In this document: positions 17,166 to 26,657 of the stretch, piece by piece
How the letters are laid out: each line of letters begins with the position of its first letter
Position numbering within the stretch: the first letter of the stretch is position 1
Assembly (NCBI RefSeq): GCF_003072505.1
Contig: NZ_NTGB01000001.1
Location: 1,464,659 to 1,528,658, forward strand
Source of the DNA: Polynucleobacter rarus
GTDB lineage: Bacteria > Pseudomonadota > Gammaproteobacteria > Burkholderiales > Burkholderiaceae
DNA: 64,000 nt
Reading direction: 5' to 3'
The notes under the pieces: generated by a model
Told to the model about the DNA's origin: nothing
What the model saw: only the letters and a program-made list of their open reading frames with translations
Databases searched by the model: none
Position numbers and translations under genes: made by a program

Positions 17166-18350
17166 CTAATAGAGTTTTCTGAAAGTTAAATTCGCAATGT
17201 AACGACTATAGGAATACAAAGCAAAATTAGAGTTATTCACTTCAAAACCTAGTTCAAAGGCAGGTGCAAGTCCCAAGATTTTTAGATTAGTTTTCATCAA
17301 TGTTAGGTAAACTCCATTTTTTTTATCTACCCTAATATCCCCAAAATAAGGATCGATATCATCAAAAACTCTATTTTGTATGGTGAATTTTAGTTGTCCC
17401 TTCAGAAACCACTCTGGCAATAAAATATTGCCGAATAGGTTCATCAATTGACTTTGAAATAAATAACTTTGGACCATGGCGTGATTCCTGTCTAAACCTA
17501 AATCGAGACCAATCATCAAAAAATCATTGATACTTTTCCCATATGTAAATGTTGCTTGAGAAAATTGTCCGCTTAAATAATCATAATCTGAATAAGTCAT
17601 TTGCCCCGACTTAATATCAGTCGACAAATAAGATGTATCTGGAAATTCATAAATTGTTCTTATATCGAGATTCGGATAATCAAATAATTTCTGCCCCCCC
17701 ATCCAATAATTTTCGAAGGATGCTTTAATAAAAGTCTTTGGTTCATCTAATATTCGATAGGATAAATAGGGAGTTAAATCAGTTCGATCAAATGCCGTAT
17801 TTTCAAATTTCGCACCTACTGCAGTTAGACCAACAATCCAACGATTTTGAGCATCAAGACCCTTAGAGGTCAACACACTATAACTTAAACCATAATTATT
17901 CGTTAGATCATAACCAGGGTTATAGGTGTAATTGAGACCACCTATTACAATGCTTCGATCACTGGTGATAGCGCGGGGATTGCTATCCGAAGTAATTCCA
18001 AAAGCATAATCAAAGCGACCGTTGGCAGTTTTAATTTCTTCTAAATAATTTCCTACTCTTTCCCTGACCATAAACGGGGGATCAACCGATAAGACCTCTT
18101 CGAACAGTTTTTCTGAGGCTTTATTTTGTCCATCCAAATATAATAACTTGGCTAACTCAAGCTTCACTCGGGGGCTTTGAGTATCCTCAAGTAATAAGTT
18201 TAATTCTTCAATAGCTTGATGCAGTTCACCATTTGAAAATTTATTCAAGGCAGATTCAAAGCGAGCTTGATAAATAGTAGTACTTTTTTCTTTGGAATCA
18301 AAAATTGTTTGTGCAGAAATTGGGAGTTGTAGAAGACCAAAAAAAAGCAA
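17166..18350 (-). CDS. Slam-like surface lipoprotein assembly modifier
   Basis: Outer-membrane protein of the Slam (DUF560) type, which moves lipoproteins to the cell surface. About 394 residues: a periplasmic TPR-like N-terminal part (ALNKFSNGELHQAIEELNLLLED and LAKLLYLDGQNKASEKLFEEVL), then a beta-barrel ending with aromatic residues (LTFRKLY). The listed start is a TTG inside the signal peptide. The better start, ATG at 18418, is out of frame by one base at an A8 tract (about 18367-18374); nine A's would restore a signal peptide with FKKKSSFYFLLFFGLLQLPISAQ-like ends. The gene next upstream encodes its likely cargo. Confidence 0.75.
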   Translation of the reverse strand: MLFFGLLQLPISAQTIFDSKEKSTTIYQARFESALNKFSNGELHQAIEELNLLLEDTQSPRVKLELAKLLYLDGQNKASEKLFEEVLSVDPPFMVRERVGNYLEEIKTANGRFDYAFGITSDSNPRAITSDRSIVIGGLNYTYNPGYDLTNNYGLSYSVLTSKGLDAQNRWIVGLTAVGAKFENTAFDRTDLTPYLSYRILDEPKTFIKASFENYWMGGQKLFDYPNLDIRTIYEFPDTSYLSTDIKSGQMTYSDYDYLSGQFSQATFTYGKSINDFLMIGLDLGLDRNHAMVQSYLFQSQLMNLFGNILLPEWFLKGQLKFTIQNRVFDDIDPYFGDIRVDKKNGVYLTLMKTNLKILGLAPAFELGFEVNNSNFALYSYSRYIANLTFRKLY

Positions 18351-18424
18351 AAAGTAAAAAGAACTCTTTTTTTTAAAAAGACGAGCTTACAATCAAGAAA
18401 CTCCCTCTTTACCTTCATTTTTAT

Positions 18425-19360
18425 TTACTTCTTTGCACCAAACGCTCCGACGTAAGCAAATCCAGAACTATTTTTGATTGCAAAGACACCACCAAGCTCT
18501 TGGGCCGCTGGTCCATAGAACTTTCCTGTTGCAGTACCTTGTAAATTACTAGAGTTTGAATTTCCAACAGGCCCAGTAAATGAGTTCGTGGCAGCTTGAA
18601 TTTTAAGAGTACCGTTAATGTCTAAGCCAGAATCAGCTAACAAATTTGGTGTAGTAACTGAATTACTAATAGCTGTATTTGAGGTACTAAAGGCAATTGA
18701 CCCATTGGCAAAATCAACTTGGGCAGTAACGTTAGCAGTCACATAACTGATAATCGTATGCATAAAAATACCAGCAGCAAAACCGCTGTAAGTTGCAGTG
18801 CCAGTTTGAGGAACATTCGCATTCGGGGTTACAGAAGTACCGTAAGATACAGCAGAAATACTACCAGGTCCTGCACCACTCGCCCAGACTCCAAAGGTTT
18901 GTAATTCCAACCTACTGCGCTAGGCGTGGGAGCTAACGCAACAATATCGTTCCCTTGATTACTTAAAAAACTAGTAAAGTGCCCATCAAAAACGGCAATC
19001 GTGTCTGCAGGCGAAGAGCCTGTTGGCGTAGTAGTAAAAGCAGCAATGTTAGGAATTGCATCCCCCGAAATAAAGGAGGCTTGAGTGATTGCTTGGGTAT
19101 TAGGATCAAGACTAAGAATGGCACTTCCACCATCAGCAGGTGCTGCAATAGTACCTGCGACCCCAGCAGAGAAGGAAGTATAAACAGCCGTCACAAAAGT
19201 GCCAGGATTAACCGGGGTTGGACTAGGAACAGGAGGGGTGGGGGTGGGACTTGGAGTTACTGCTCCACCATTTGACCAGGTTGTTACCGACGCCCCACCA
19301 GCGCAAGAAGCGAGTAATAATGGTAAAAATGGAAAAAAAAACAAATATAAACCGCTTCAT
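18425..19360 (-). pseudogene. TbpB-like / Slam-dependent surface lipoprotein, frameshifted
   Basis: Three frame segments together form one lipoprotein. From the ATG at 19360 the frame runs into a T9 tract (complement of 19333-19341); with eight T's it would read a signal peptide ending in the lipobox LLLASC. The second segment reaches GWNY at about 18900; then the frame shifts again and continues QTFGVWASGAGPGSISAV to FYGPAAQELGGVFAIKNSSG, the signature of the TbpB-type eight-stranded barrel domain. A Pro/Thr-rich linker (TPSPTPTPPVPSPTP) follows the lipobox. It ends six bases before the Slam ATG at 18418, so one operon. Confidence 0.75.
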
Positions 19361-19480
19361 CTTCATCATTTGCAATTTGTATAAATCATAGAGTTGATTT
19401 TCTACTCCTTAAAAGTAGTCTTAAAGCTCTAGAATAGTTTTGCCAATCTATTTTTTTACTAATTATTTTTTAATTGATTT

Positions 19481-20002
19481 TTAATTGATTTTTAATTTGA
19501 ATTGCATGAAAACCACGCCAGCATCCATAATCTGATTCAACCTTGGAATGACAGTAATGTTTGCAGCAATTTCATCGGTACCCAGACTGATGATAGGCAA
19601 TGGGGCAACAAAAGGAGTGCCACCGTTATAACTTGGACTATTAAAAAATGCTAACTGCACACCAGTTTGAACATACCAAGTATTTTTCCTGTAGAGATCA
19701 TAAAGTCCCGCACCACCAGCATAAAATGCATTCGTGTTAAAAGAGTCACGGAACTGGCCCAAATTTAACATCCAATGTAAGCGATCATCCGGCTTAGACG
19801 GAAATTGATATTCGATTCCTATTCCCCAATTTTTTTCATTCAAGGGGGCATTATCGTATTTGGAATCAACATTGAAGTGTTTGGAAACCCCGTTTAACAC
19901 TAGATACAGTTTTTGAGGGTTTTCTAACTCGCTAGACTGTGCCCACCCATTCAAGGAAACAATGAGGCAAGCTAAGGCTAAGGATTTAAGGAATTTGGTC
20001 AA
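19481..20002 (-). CDS. Small exported protein, probably an outer-membrane beta-barrel
   Basis: 173 residues. Signal peptide MTKFLKSLALACLIVSLNGWAQS, then alternating aromatic strands (WGIGIEYQF, HWMLNLGQF, TWYVQTGVQLAFF) and a C-terminal FMQFKLKIN. The pattern suggests an eight-stranded outer-membrane barrel, perhaps of the PagP/PagL size class, but no catalytic motif was recognised. It lies just downstream of the small lipoprotein gene on the same strand. Confidence 0.6.
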   Translation of the reverse strand: MTKFLKSLALACLIVSLNGWAQSSELENPQKLYLVLNGVSKHFNVDSKYDNAPLNEKNWGIGIEYQFPSKPDDRLHWMLNLGQFRDSFNTNAFYAGGAGLYDLYRKNTWYVQTGVQLAFFNSPSYNGGTPFVAPLPIISLGTDEIAANITVIPRLNQIMDAGVVFMQFKLKIN

Positions 20003-20004
20003 TT

Positions 20005-20214
20005 TTATTTATCTTTCTTACTTGATGGGGTGACTACATCTACCGCAGTTTCGACAGTCTTAGCAACCACCTTCACACCAGTGGCTACCACTATCACTGC
20101 AGCATCAGCAACGGCTACTACAGCGCATCCGGTGCAATTCATCATCAATAACAGGATGAAAAAAAGTTTGATGAAGTTACCATATTTCAGGCCTTCTCTA
20201 AGACTGTGGGACAT
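20005..20214 (-). CDS. Small lipoprotein with Ala/Val-rich body
   Basis: 69 residues from the ATG at 20214 (the frame allows an upstream start at 20292). The lipobox is MNCTGC, then AVVAVADAAVIVVATGVKVVAKTVETAVDVVTP and a basic SSKKDK tail. Similar tiny lipoproteins are widespread in proteobacteria; function unknown. It overlaps the 3' end of the upstream hydrolase pseudogene by 17 bases. Confidence 0.65.
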   Translation of the reverse strand: MSHSLREGLKYGNFIKLFFILLLMMNCTGCAVVAVADAAVIVVATGVKVVAKTVETAVDVVTPSSKKDK

Positions 20215-21258
20215 TAATAAATAATTGGTCGATAGTTTCGGTAGTAACTTGTTCAAGGCGATAACGCCACTTGGGTAGATTATCTTTGTCAATCAGTAAA
20301 GCACGAACACCTTCCATGAAATCACCGTGAACCATCCACTGTTCAAGCAAGGCATATTCCATTACAAAACATTCTGCCAAAGATTTATTACGCCCTAATT
20401 GCAGAAGTCGTTGGGTCGAAACCATCGAAAGTGGCGATTGCTTTTGCATTTTAGAGACGGTTTTTCCTACCCACTCTATAAAAGCTGTATCTTTCTCAGA
20501 GGCTAAAGAATCAAGAATTTCCTGAATACTTTGAGGTGCAAAATGTTTTTGAATCATTACCTCGGTTTTTTCCAAATTGGAATTAAAACTATTTTCTCGA
20601 GCACCCAACTGTTTCAAATAATTTGTTAGCAATTCGAATGAGGAATCCTTGCTTGAAGCCTGAAACAACTTTTCCAATCCTAAAATAAATTCAGCGATTT
20701 TTTCGTCCTCTAAAACCCAATCAGCCAAATTGGCATAAACCGCATCCTCTCCAGATGCAATGACACCAGTAATGCCAAGGTAAAGTCCAACTACACTTGG
20801 ACAACGCGATAGAAAATAACTACCACCGACATCCGGGAAATAACCGATGCCAACTTCCGGCATCGAAATTTTAGACTTCGGGGTAACAATACGAAACGAG
20901 GCCCCTTGGGAAATCCCCATTCCCCCCCCATTACATAACCGGTCATGAGAGCGATATAGGGCTTTGCATATCGATAGATATATTGATTCAGTTCAAACTC
21001 TTCGGCAAAAAAGCTCAGATGATCATTGCTTCCTGCCTTTAAGCCTTCATAGACAGTACGAATATCTCCTCCAGCACAAAAAGCTTTTTCACCCGTACCT
21101 TTAACTAAGACCAATTTAACCTCATCATCTTGTTCCCAGTTTTTTAAAGTGGCAAACATGGTTCTTACCATCTCTAAATTGATGGCATTGAGTGCTTGCG
21201 GACGATTAAGAGTAATCAGTCCTAGCCCATTGCGCTTTTCTATCAATACATCCGACAT
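20198..21258 (-). pseudogene. 3-hydroxyisobutyryl-CoA hydrolase, frameshifted at a G8 run
   Basis: Enzyme of valine breakdown in the crotonase superfamily. The first segment has [15 protein letters not shown] and the oxyanion-hole region EKAFCAGGDIRTVYEG, then PYIALMTGYVMGG. The second continues MGISQGASFRIVTPKSKISMPEVGIGYFPDVGGSYFLSR, the family's second half. The break is in a run of eight G's (complement of 20922-20929); nine G's restore VMGGGMGISQG and a 353-residue protein of normal length. It could be a real null allele, a slippage variant or a read error. Confidence 0.82.
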
Positions 21259-21291
21259 CCGTTAAATCCTCTTTAGAAATTTATTTTGTAT

Positions 21292-22071
21292 TTATTTATT
21301 CTTAAATACAGGCTTACGTTTTTCAACGAATGCTGTCATTCCTTCAATTTGATCTTCGGTGCCAAAGGTTGAATGGAACATTCTTCTCTCGTAATGCATC
21401 CCCTCTGCCAAAGAAACTTCATAAGCACGGTTGACTGACTCTTTAGCCATCATCACCATTGGCAATGAAAAAGAAGCTATCTTTTCAGCAATTTTAATCG
21501 CCTCAGCAATCAAATCTGCAACTGGCACAATCCGACTAACTAACCCTGAGCGCTCAGCCTCTACAGCGTCCATCATCCGACCAGTTAAAACCATTTCCAT
21601 TGCCTTTGATTTGCCAATAAAACGAGTCAAGCGTTGTGTTCCACCAGCGCCAGGGATTGTACCAATCGTTATTTCAGGCTGACCAAATTTTGCATTGTCT
21701 GCTGCCAATATCATGTCACACATCATTGCGAGTTCACAGCCCCCGCCTAAAGCATAGCCAGCAACTGCAGCGATAGTAGGCTTTCTAAAGTGCGCAACAT
21801 TTTCCCAAGTCTTAGTAATAAAATCAGCCTTAAATACATCCATATAAGTCCAGTCTTTCATTGCCTTGATATCCGCCCCTGCAGCAAATGCTTTTTCGCT
21901 ACCAGTTAAAATTACTACAGCCACTTCATCATCACTTTCTAATAGTTCTAAAGCATGTCCTAATTCCACCGTCAATTCTGGGGACAAGGCGTTGAGCGCT
22001 TGCGGACGATTTAGTGTTATCAAAGCAACCTTATTAATTCGTTTTTCAACAATAATATTTTGATATTCCAT
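21292..22071 (-). CDS. Enoyl-CoA hydratase
   Basis: 259 residues from the ATG at 22071, preceded by CTGGAG. Hydrates trans-2-enoyl-CoA in fatty-acid or amino-acid breakdown. Oxyanion hole: [15 protein letters not shown]; second motif: [18 protein letters not shown]; the catalytic glutamates lie in GGGCELA and [20 protein letters not shown]. It is likely co-transcribed with the following hydrolase pseudogene (33 bases apart). Confidence 0.93.
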   Translation of the reverse strand: MEYQNIIVEKRINKVALITLNRPQALNALSPELTVELGHALELLESDDEVAVVILTGSEKAFAAGADIKAMKDWTYMDVFKADFITKTWENVAHFRKPTIAAVAGYALGGGCELAMMCDMILAADNAKFGQPEITIGTIPGAGGTQRLTRFIGKSKAMEMVLTGRMMDAVEAERSGLVSRIVPVADLIAEAIKIAEKIASFSLPMVMMAKESVNRAYEVSLAEGMHYERRMFHSTFGTEDQIEGMTAFVEKRKPVFKNK

Positions 22072-22235
22072 GTTTTTTCTCCAGGTGAATTGAATCATTG
22101 TAGTATTTTGCGCGTTAGAGTCTAATTATGACAATTTTTTGATGTTAGTTAAATGAATTATTATTCTGCTAACATCAAATTTATTAATTTTGATAATTTA
22201 ATCAATAACTCATCGAAACAAACGAAAGATTACAA

Positions 22236-23237
22236 ATGGAATTTTTAAATAGCTCACTCGGGCTCATACTGATGGCAGTTAGCTTGATATTCTTCGTACT
22301 ACTGGCTGTTCATTGCGCAGAAGTCATTGCCCATAAAACAGGTGAGCCGTTTGGAACTCTCATTTTAGCTGGAGCTGTCACGGTCATTGAAGTTGCTCTG
22401 ATTGTATCGATGATGCTATCTAAAGCAGCTAATTCTGAGTTTATTGCTAGGGATGCCGTCTTTAGTACGATCATGATTGTCGTGAACGGTATTGTTGGAA
22501 TCAGCATTATTGCAGCGAGTTTGAAAAAGAATGTTTTAAGTTTTCAAAGCGATGGTGTTAAGGGTGCATTTGGTGTTTTAATTGGTTTGTCCATTTCTAT
22601 TTTTATATTTCCATCCTTGACGCAAGGCGGTGGAGAACTCTCTTTTAGTGCTAAACAGCTTTCGTTCATGGGATTTACCTCTCTGGTTTTATATGTTTCG
22701 TTTTTACTCTTTCAAACGGTCAGCCATAAAGCTTTTTTTATTGACCCCGAAGTCATTGAGGAGCATCACGACATACCAAGTAATAAAAAAGTACTGATCA
22801 ATGCCCTTATTTTGCCGATTGCCTTGGTACTCGTGGTTGTTTTAGCAAAAAAACTCAGTCCTTTTATTGAGACTGAAATAGCTAATGCAGGTCTACCAAC
22901 CTCTGTAGTCGGTGTCATTATTGCCTTACTGGTACTTTTACCAGAGGGGATTACAGCAATCAAAGCTGCTTATAACAACAACTTACAAAAGAGTTTAAAT
23001 CTTGGCTTAGGCTCAGCACTAGCTAGTATTGGGCTAACGATTCCAGTCCTTTCAGTGGTAGTAATCCTGTTAGATTTACCATTAAGTCTAGGTCTTGACC
23101 CTTTGAACCGGGTCATTTTATTGATGACTTTAATCCTTGGCGGATTGACTTTATCGACTGGTCGAGTAACCAGGCTCCAAGGCATTATTCATCTAATTAT
23201 TTTCTTAGAATTTTTATTCTTAACCATCGAACCCTGA
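22236..23237 (+). CDS. ChaA-type calcium/cation:proton antiporter
   Basis: 333 residues with about ten membrane segments. Two CaCA-type repeats are visible: GEPFGTLILAGAVTVIEVALIVSMM in the first half and PEGITAIKAAYNNNLQKSLNLGLGSALASIGLTIP in the second, each with an acidic residue in the membrane (VIE, PEG). ChaA proteins exchange Na+, K+ or Ca2+ for protons; which ion is used here cannot be read. It is a single gene, convergent with ndh. Confidence 0.88.
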   Translation: MEFLNSSLGLILMAVSLIFFVLLAVHCAEVIAHKTGEPFGTLILAGAVTVIEVALIVSMMLSKAANSEFIARDAVFSTIMIVVNGIVGISIIAASLKKNVLSFQSDGVKGAFGVLIGLSISIFIFPSLTQGGGELSFSAKQLSFMGFTSLVLYVSFLLFQTVSHKAFFIDPEVIEEHHDIPSNKKVLINALILPIALVLVVVLAKKLSPFIETEIANAGLPTSVVGVIIALLVLLPEGITAIKAAYNNNLQKSLNLGLGSALASIGLTIPVLSVVVILLDLPLSLGLDPLNRVILLMTLILGGLTLSTGRVTRLQGIIHLIIFLEFLFLTIEP

Positions 23238-23250
23238 AATCAAAAATTAC

Positions 23251-23286
23251 AAAGCTGCATTAATTAAGCGAGATTAATGCAGCTTT
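23251..23286. terminator. Bidirectional terminator between the antiporter gene and ndh
   Basis: A perfect 14-bp stem: AAAGCTGCATTAAT (23251-23264) pairs with ATTAATGCAGCTTT (23273-23286) around an 8-base loop. It overlaps the ndh stop codon and sits between convergent genes. Confidence 0.7.
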
Positions 23287-24608
23287 ACAATGGAGTGGGT
23301 GCGACGGTGTATCAGTCGACTCAGTGAGTCGAGCGCTACTTTTACCCAACCATGTAAAGCTAATTGGTGCATCTTATATAAGCTCATGTACATCAACTTT
23401 GCTATCAAACCGTCCACCATCAAGCTCCCACCAATCAAACCACCCATCATGCTACCGACACTACTGTACTCTCCTAAAGAAACAAGTGAGCCAAAGTCAC
23501 GATAAGCATAAGGTTTGAGGGGTTTGCCCTCGATGATTTTTTGGATCTGGGCATAAATATGCTCTGCTTGCTGATGGGCTGCTTGGGCTCTTGGTGGAAC
23601 GGTTCGGGTCTTTCCTTCACTATCCTTAGTCCATGGACAAGCGGCGCAGTCTCCCATCGCAAAAATACTATTATCTCGGGAGGTTTGCAAGGTAGGCAAG
23701 ACGACTAACTGATTGATATGATTCGTTTCTAGGCCACTAATATCTTTTAGAAAATCAGGTGCTTTTACACCTGCGGCCCAGACGATGAGTTCTGCTGGAA
23801 TTTCTTGACCATTCGCAAGACATACTTGCTTGGGTAGAATTTTTTTTACTTGAGAATTAGTCATCACCTTGACGCCCAAATCAACCAGCAATTTTTCAGC
23901 GGCACTAGAAATACGATTCGGTAAAGCAGGCAATATTCTGGACCCTGCTTCGATCAAAATCACCTTAATGTCTTTTTCTGGGTCTACACGGTCCATCCCA
24001 TAAGAAATAATAGCCCTCGTATTTCGATGTAATTCAGCTGCCAGTTCAACTCCTGTTGCGCCAGCACCGATAATAGCAACTTGTAATTGATGAGATGCCA
24101 AGGGAGTCTGCTGCGACTGAGCTCGTAAACAAGCATTAATCATCCGCAAATGAAAACGTTTTGCATCTGCTAGAGATTCTAAGCGCTGCGCATACTCGGA
24201 GACTCCGGGTGTTTTAAAGTCATTGGTTAAACTACCGATTGCGATAATCAAGGTATCATAAGGGACTTTTTGGGACGGCGTAACGAGTTCACCTGAATCA
24301 TCGACAAATGGGGCAACCTCAATGACTTTGTTCTCTCGATCGATACCAACTAACTCACCCAAGCGAAATTTAAAGTGATGCCAATGCGCCTGCGCAATGT
24401 AGTCCAACTCCTGATCAGCGAGATCCATACTTCCCGCAGCCACTTCATGCAATTTTGGCTTCCAAATATGTGTTCGATTTTTGTCGATTAAAGTAATGCT
24501 AACTGAGTTCAAGGCTTTCTTTTTAGCATAACGATCGCCGAGTTTGGTCGCTAACTCAAGACCTCCCGCGCCACCACCAACAATCACAATCCGATGTTCA
24601 TTTTCCAT
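23274..24608 (-). CDS. ndh: Type II NADH:quinone oxidoreductase
   Basis: Non-proton-pumping NADH dehydrogenase, 444 residues. FAD motif IVIVGGGAGGLELATKLG; NADH motif VAIIGAGATGVELAAELH; quinone-binding-type segment near PRAQAAHQQAEHIYAQI. The C-terminal hydrophobic and basic region (YMSLYKMHQLALHGW) probably anchors it to the membrane. The KLHEVAAGSMD stretch is typical. Confidence 0.92.
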   Translation of the reverse strand: MENEHRIVIVGGGAGGLELATKLGDRYAKKKALNSVSITLIDKNRTHIWKPKLHEVAAGSMDLADQELDYIAQAHWHHFKFRLGELVGIDRENKVIEVAPFVDDSGELVTPSQKVPYDTLIIAIGSLTNDFKTPGVSEYAQRLESLADAKRFHLRMINACLRAQSQQTPLASHQLQVAIIGAGATGVELAAELHRNTRAIISYGMDRVDPEKDIKVILIEAGSRILPALPNRISSAAEKLLVDLGVKVMTNSQVKKILPKQVCLANGQEIPAELIVWAAGVKAPDFLKDISGLETNHINQLVVLPTLQTSRDNSIFAMGDCAACPWTKDSEGKTRTVPPRAQAAHQQAEHIYAQIQKIIEGKPLKPYAYRDFGSLVSLGEYSSVGSMMGGLIGGSLMVDGLIAKLMYMSLYKMHQLALHGWVKVALDSLSRLIHRRTHSIVKLH

Positions 24609-24944
24609 GATTCGATGTCAACCCCTCTTTTCGATTTCGAAATAGATATTGAGATAGAACCGAAAGCTAGCTTTCTCTCAACGCAGCAATTAAGATTTCG
24701 TCTCAACCACCCAATTCAATGAAGAGTCTAAAAATGTAAATAAGTAGTAATCTCTATATTACCCCATGCCCCTTGTGGTAATCTGCCTAAATAGGGAATA
24801 AAAGTGCCCTTTAAAGAATACTATCGAGATAAGGTGTGCTATTTTGGTGCGAAAACCAGCTAATCTAAGGTTTCTTAAAAGGTCATTTCTATAGCTCTTT
24901 TAAAAAAACTAGAACCTATTTAGGTCTTAAAGACGGAGACAAGT
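24609..24944. other. Intergenic region with an imperfect palindrome
   Basis: 336 bases without a gene. At 24758-24782 the ends ATTACC and GGTAAT form an imperfect 25-base palindrome, with extra inner pairs, that might be a regulator site. The region should hold divergent promoters for ndh and the amidohydrolase; no confident -35/-10 pair was chosen. Confidence 0.4.
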
Positions 24945-26639
24945 ATGTTATCAATCAATCAGTTTCATGATGTTTATTTGCGTTTTTTAAAAATCACAAA
25001 GAATAAAGTTATTTCAATTTTTTTATTGTTCCTTACTTTTTCTGCTCTCGCTCAAAACTCTGCCAGTCTCATTCTTCATCACGGAAAAATCATTACAGTT
25101 GATCAGCAATTTAGAGTAGTACAGGCTATTGCAATTTCTGGCGATAAAATTATCGCGACTGGAAGCAATCAAGAAATATTAAAACTTAAAAATCAATCAA
25201 CTGAATTAATTGATCTCAAGGGAAAAACAGTTATTCCTGGATTAATTGATAACCACGCTCACTTTATTCGCGCACCTGAGCATATGGAATTGCGTTTAGA
25301 TGGAGTTTTGTCTCGTAAACAAGCGGTTCAAATGATTGAACAAGCGGTTGCTAAAGCAAAAGCTGGTGAATGGATCATCACCATTGGCGGTTGGTCTCGG
25401 ACACAATTTTTGGATGATCAAAGAGCATTTAACTTAGCAGAGCTAGACCAAATTTCTAAAACTGTCCCAATTGTGATTCAAGAGGTATATCTCCGTTCCT
25501 TCTTAAATTCAGTTGCCATCGAAAAATTAAATTTAAATGAAAATACTCCAGATCCTCGAGGTGGAAAAATCCTCAAAAATGCAGCGGGTAAACTAACGGG
25601 TGAAATTGAGGGTGCTGGCGGTGTTGCTTTTATCGCCGAAAAACTACCGTTACCTAGCACTCAAGAATGGCAAGAAAACGTCAAAGCCTATGCTTCCTAT
25701 TTAAATAGTTTAGGTATCACAGCTTGGTATGACGCAGGCGGTAGAGGTATTGATGAGCGCCATTATCAAGCCTACCAATCCTTAGTAGATCAAGGAAAAC
25801 TAACAGTAAGAGCGTTCTATACTACGATGCGCTCCCCGTCAACTCCGCAAGAGATGGATAAGACTCTTTTAGAAGTGAATCTTCAAAAACCATTTCAAGG
25901 CAATGACTATTTAGACAATATCGGCTGGGGTGAATCAGTGTATGGTCCTTCATCCACTACCTTGCTCAGGAATGATTATCAAGTTCAAGAGCAGCATATG
26001 GAACAAGTTCGACGCCTGATAAGAGCCATTGCCGCAAAGGGACTTTCTCTTAACGCACACGTTGAAATGGAAAATGCGATTGATGCCTATCTAAAAGAAT
26101 ATGAAGCATTGAATAAAGAAATCCCGATTAAAGGCTTGAGATGGAGTTTTTCTCACGTAGATCAAATCACCTCAGAACAAATTCTACGGATGAAACGTTT
26201 AGGTATGTCAGTGGGTCTTCATACCCGTCCAATTATTCAAGGTGCATTAATGCAGGATGTGCATAGTGAACACTCTAAAACAATGCCGCCATTCAGATTA
26301 GTCCAAGATAGTGGCATTAATTGGGGTCTAGGCTCAGATGCAACGGCAGTTACCACTGCGAATCCTTTTTTTAATCTTGATTTTGCTGTAACGGGCAGAA
26401 TGGTAAATGGTAAGAAAATTAATTATCAGTCCATTACCCGTGAGGAAGCACTCATTGCTCATACTAGAAATAATGCCCAGTTTTTGTTTCAAGAAAATAA
26501 TTTAGGCTCATTACAAGCTGGCAAATATGCTGATTTATTAATTCTTAATAAAGATTATTTAACAGTGCCACTTAATGAAATTCGTAACCTTTATCCAGTA
26601 GCTACGATGGTAGGTGGAAAGTTTACTTTTAAAAAATAA
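24945..26639 (+). CDS. Exported amidohydrolase (YtcJ-like, amidohydrolase_3)
   Basis: 564 residues; GGAG precedes the ATG. A hydrophobic N-terminal segment ending in SALAQNSA suggests export. The metal-binding motif GLIDNHAHF, the insert with IIKIGGW-like IITIGGWSRTQF, the histidines of LNAHVEMENAI and FSHVDQ, and the late Asp in GLGSDAT are those of the YtcJ-type amidohydrolase family. The substrate is unknown. The following Bug gene starts 18 bases downstream, so a shared transcript is likely. Confidence 0.85.
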   Translation: MLSINQFHDVYLRFLKITKNKVISIFLLFLTFSALAQNSASLILHHGKIITVDQQFRVVQAIAISGDKIIATGSNQEILKLKNQSTELIDLKGKTVIPGLIDNHAHFIRAPEHMELRLDGVLSRKQAVQMIEQAVAKAKAGEWIITIGGWSRTQFLDDQRAFNLAELDQISKTVPIVIQEVYLRSFLNSVAIEKLNLNENTPDPRGGKILKNAAGKLTGEIEGAGGVAFIAEKLPLPSTQEWQENVKAYASYLNSLGITAWYDAGGRGIDERHYQAYQSLVDQGKLTVRAFYTTMRSPSTPQEMDKTLLEVNLQKPFQGNDYLDNIGWGESVYGPSSTTLLRNDYQVQEQHMEQVRRLIRAIAAKGLSLNAHVEMENAIDAYLKEYEALNKEIPIKGLRWSFSHVDQITSEQILRMKRLGMSVGLHTRPIIQGALMQDVHSEHSKTMPPFRLVQDSGINWGLGSDATAVTTANPFFNLDFAVTGRMVNGKKINYQSITREEALIAHTRNNAQFLFQENNLGSLQAGKYADLLILNKDYLTVPLNEIRNLYPVATMVGGKFTFKK

Positions 26640-26657
26640 CTGAATATCAAATGGATT

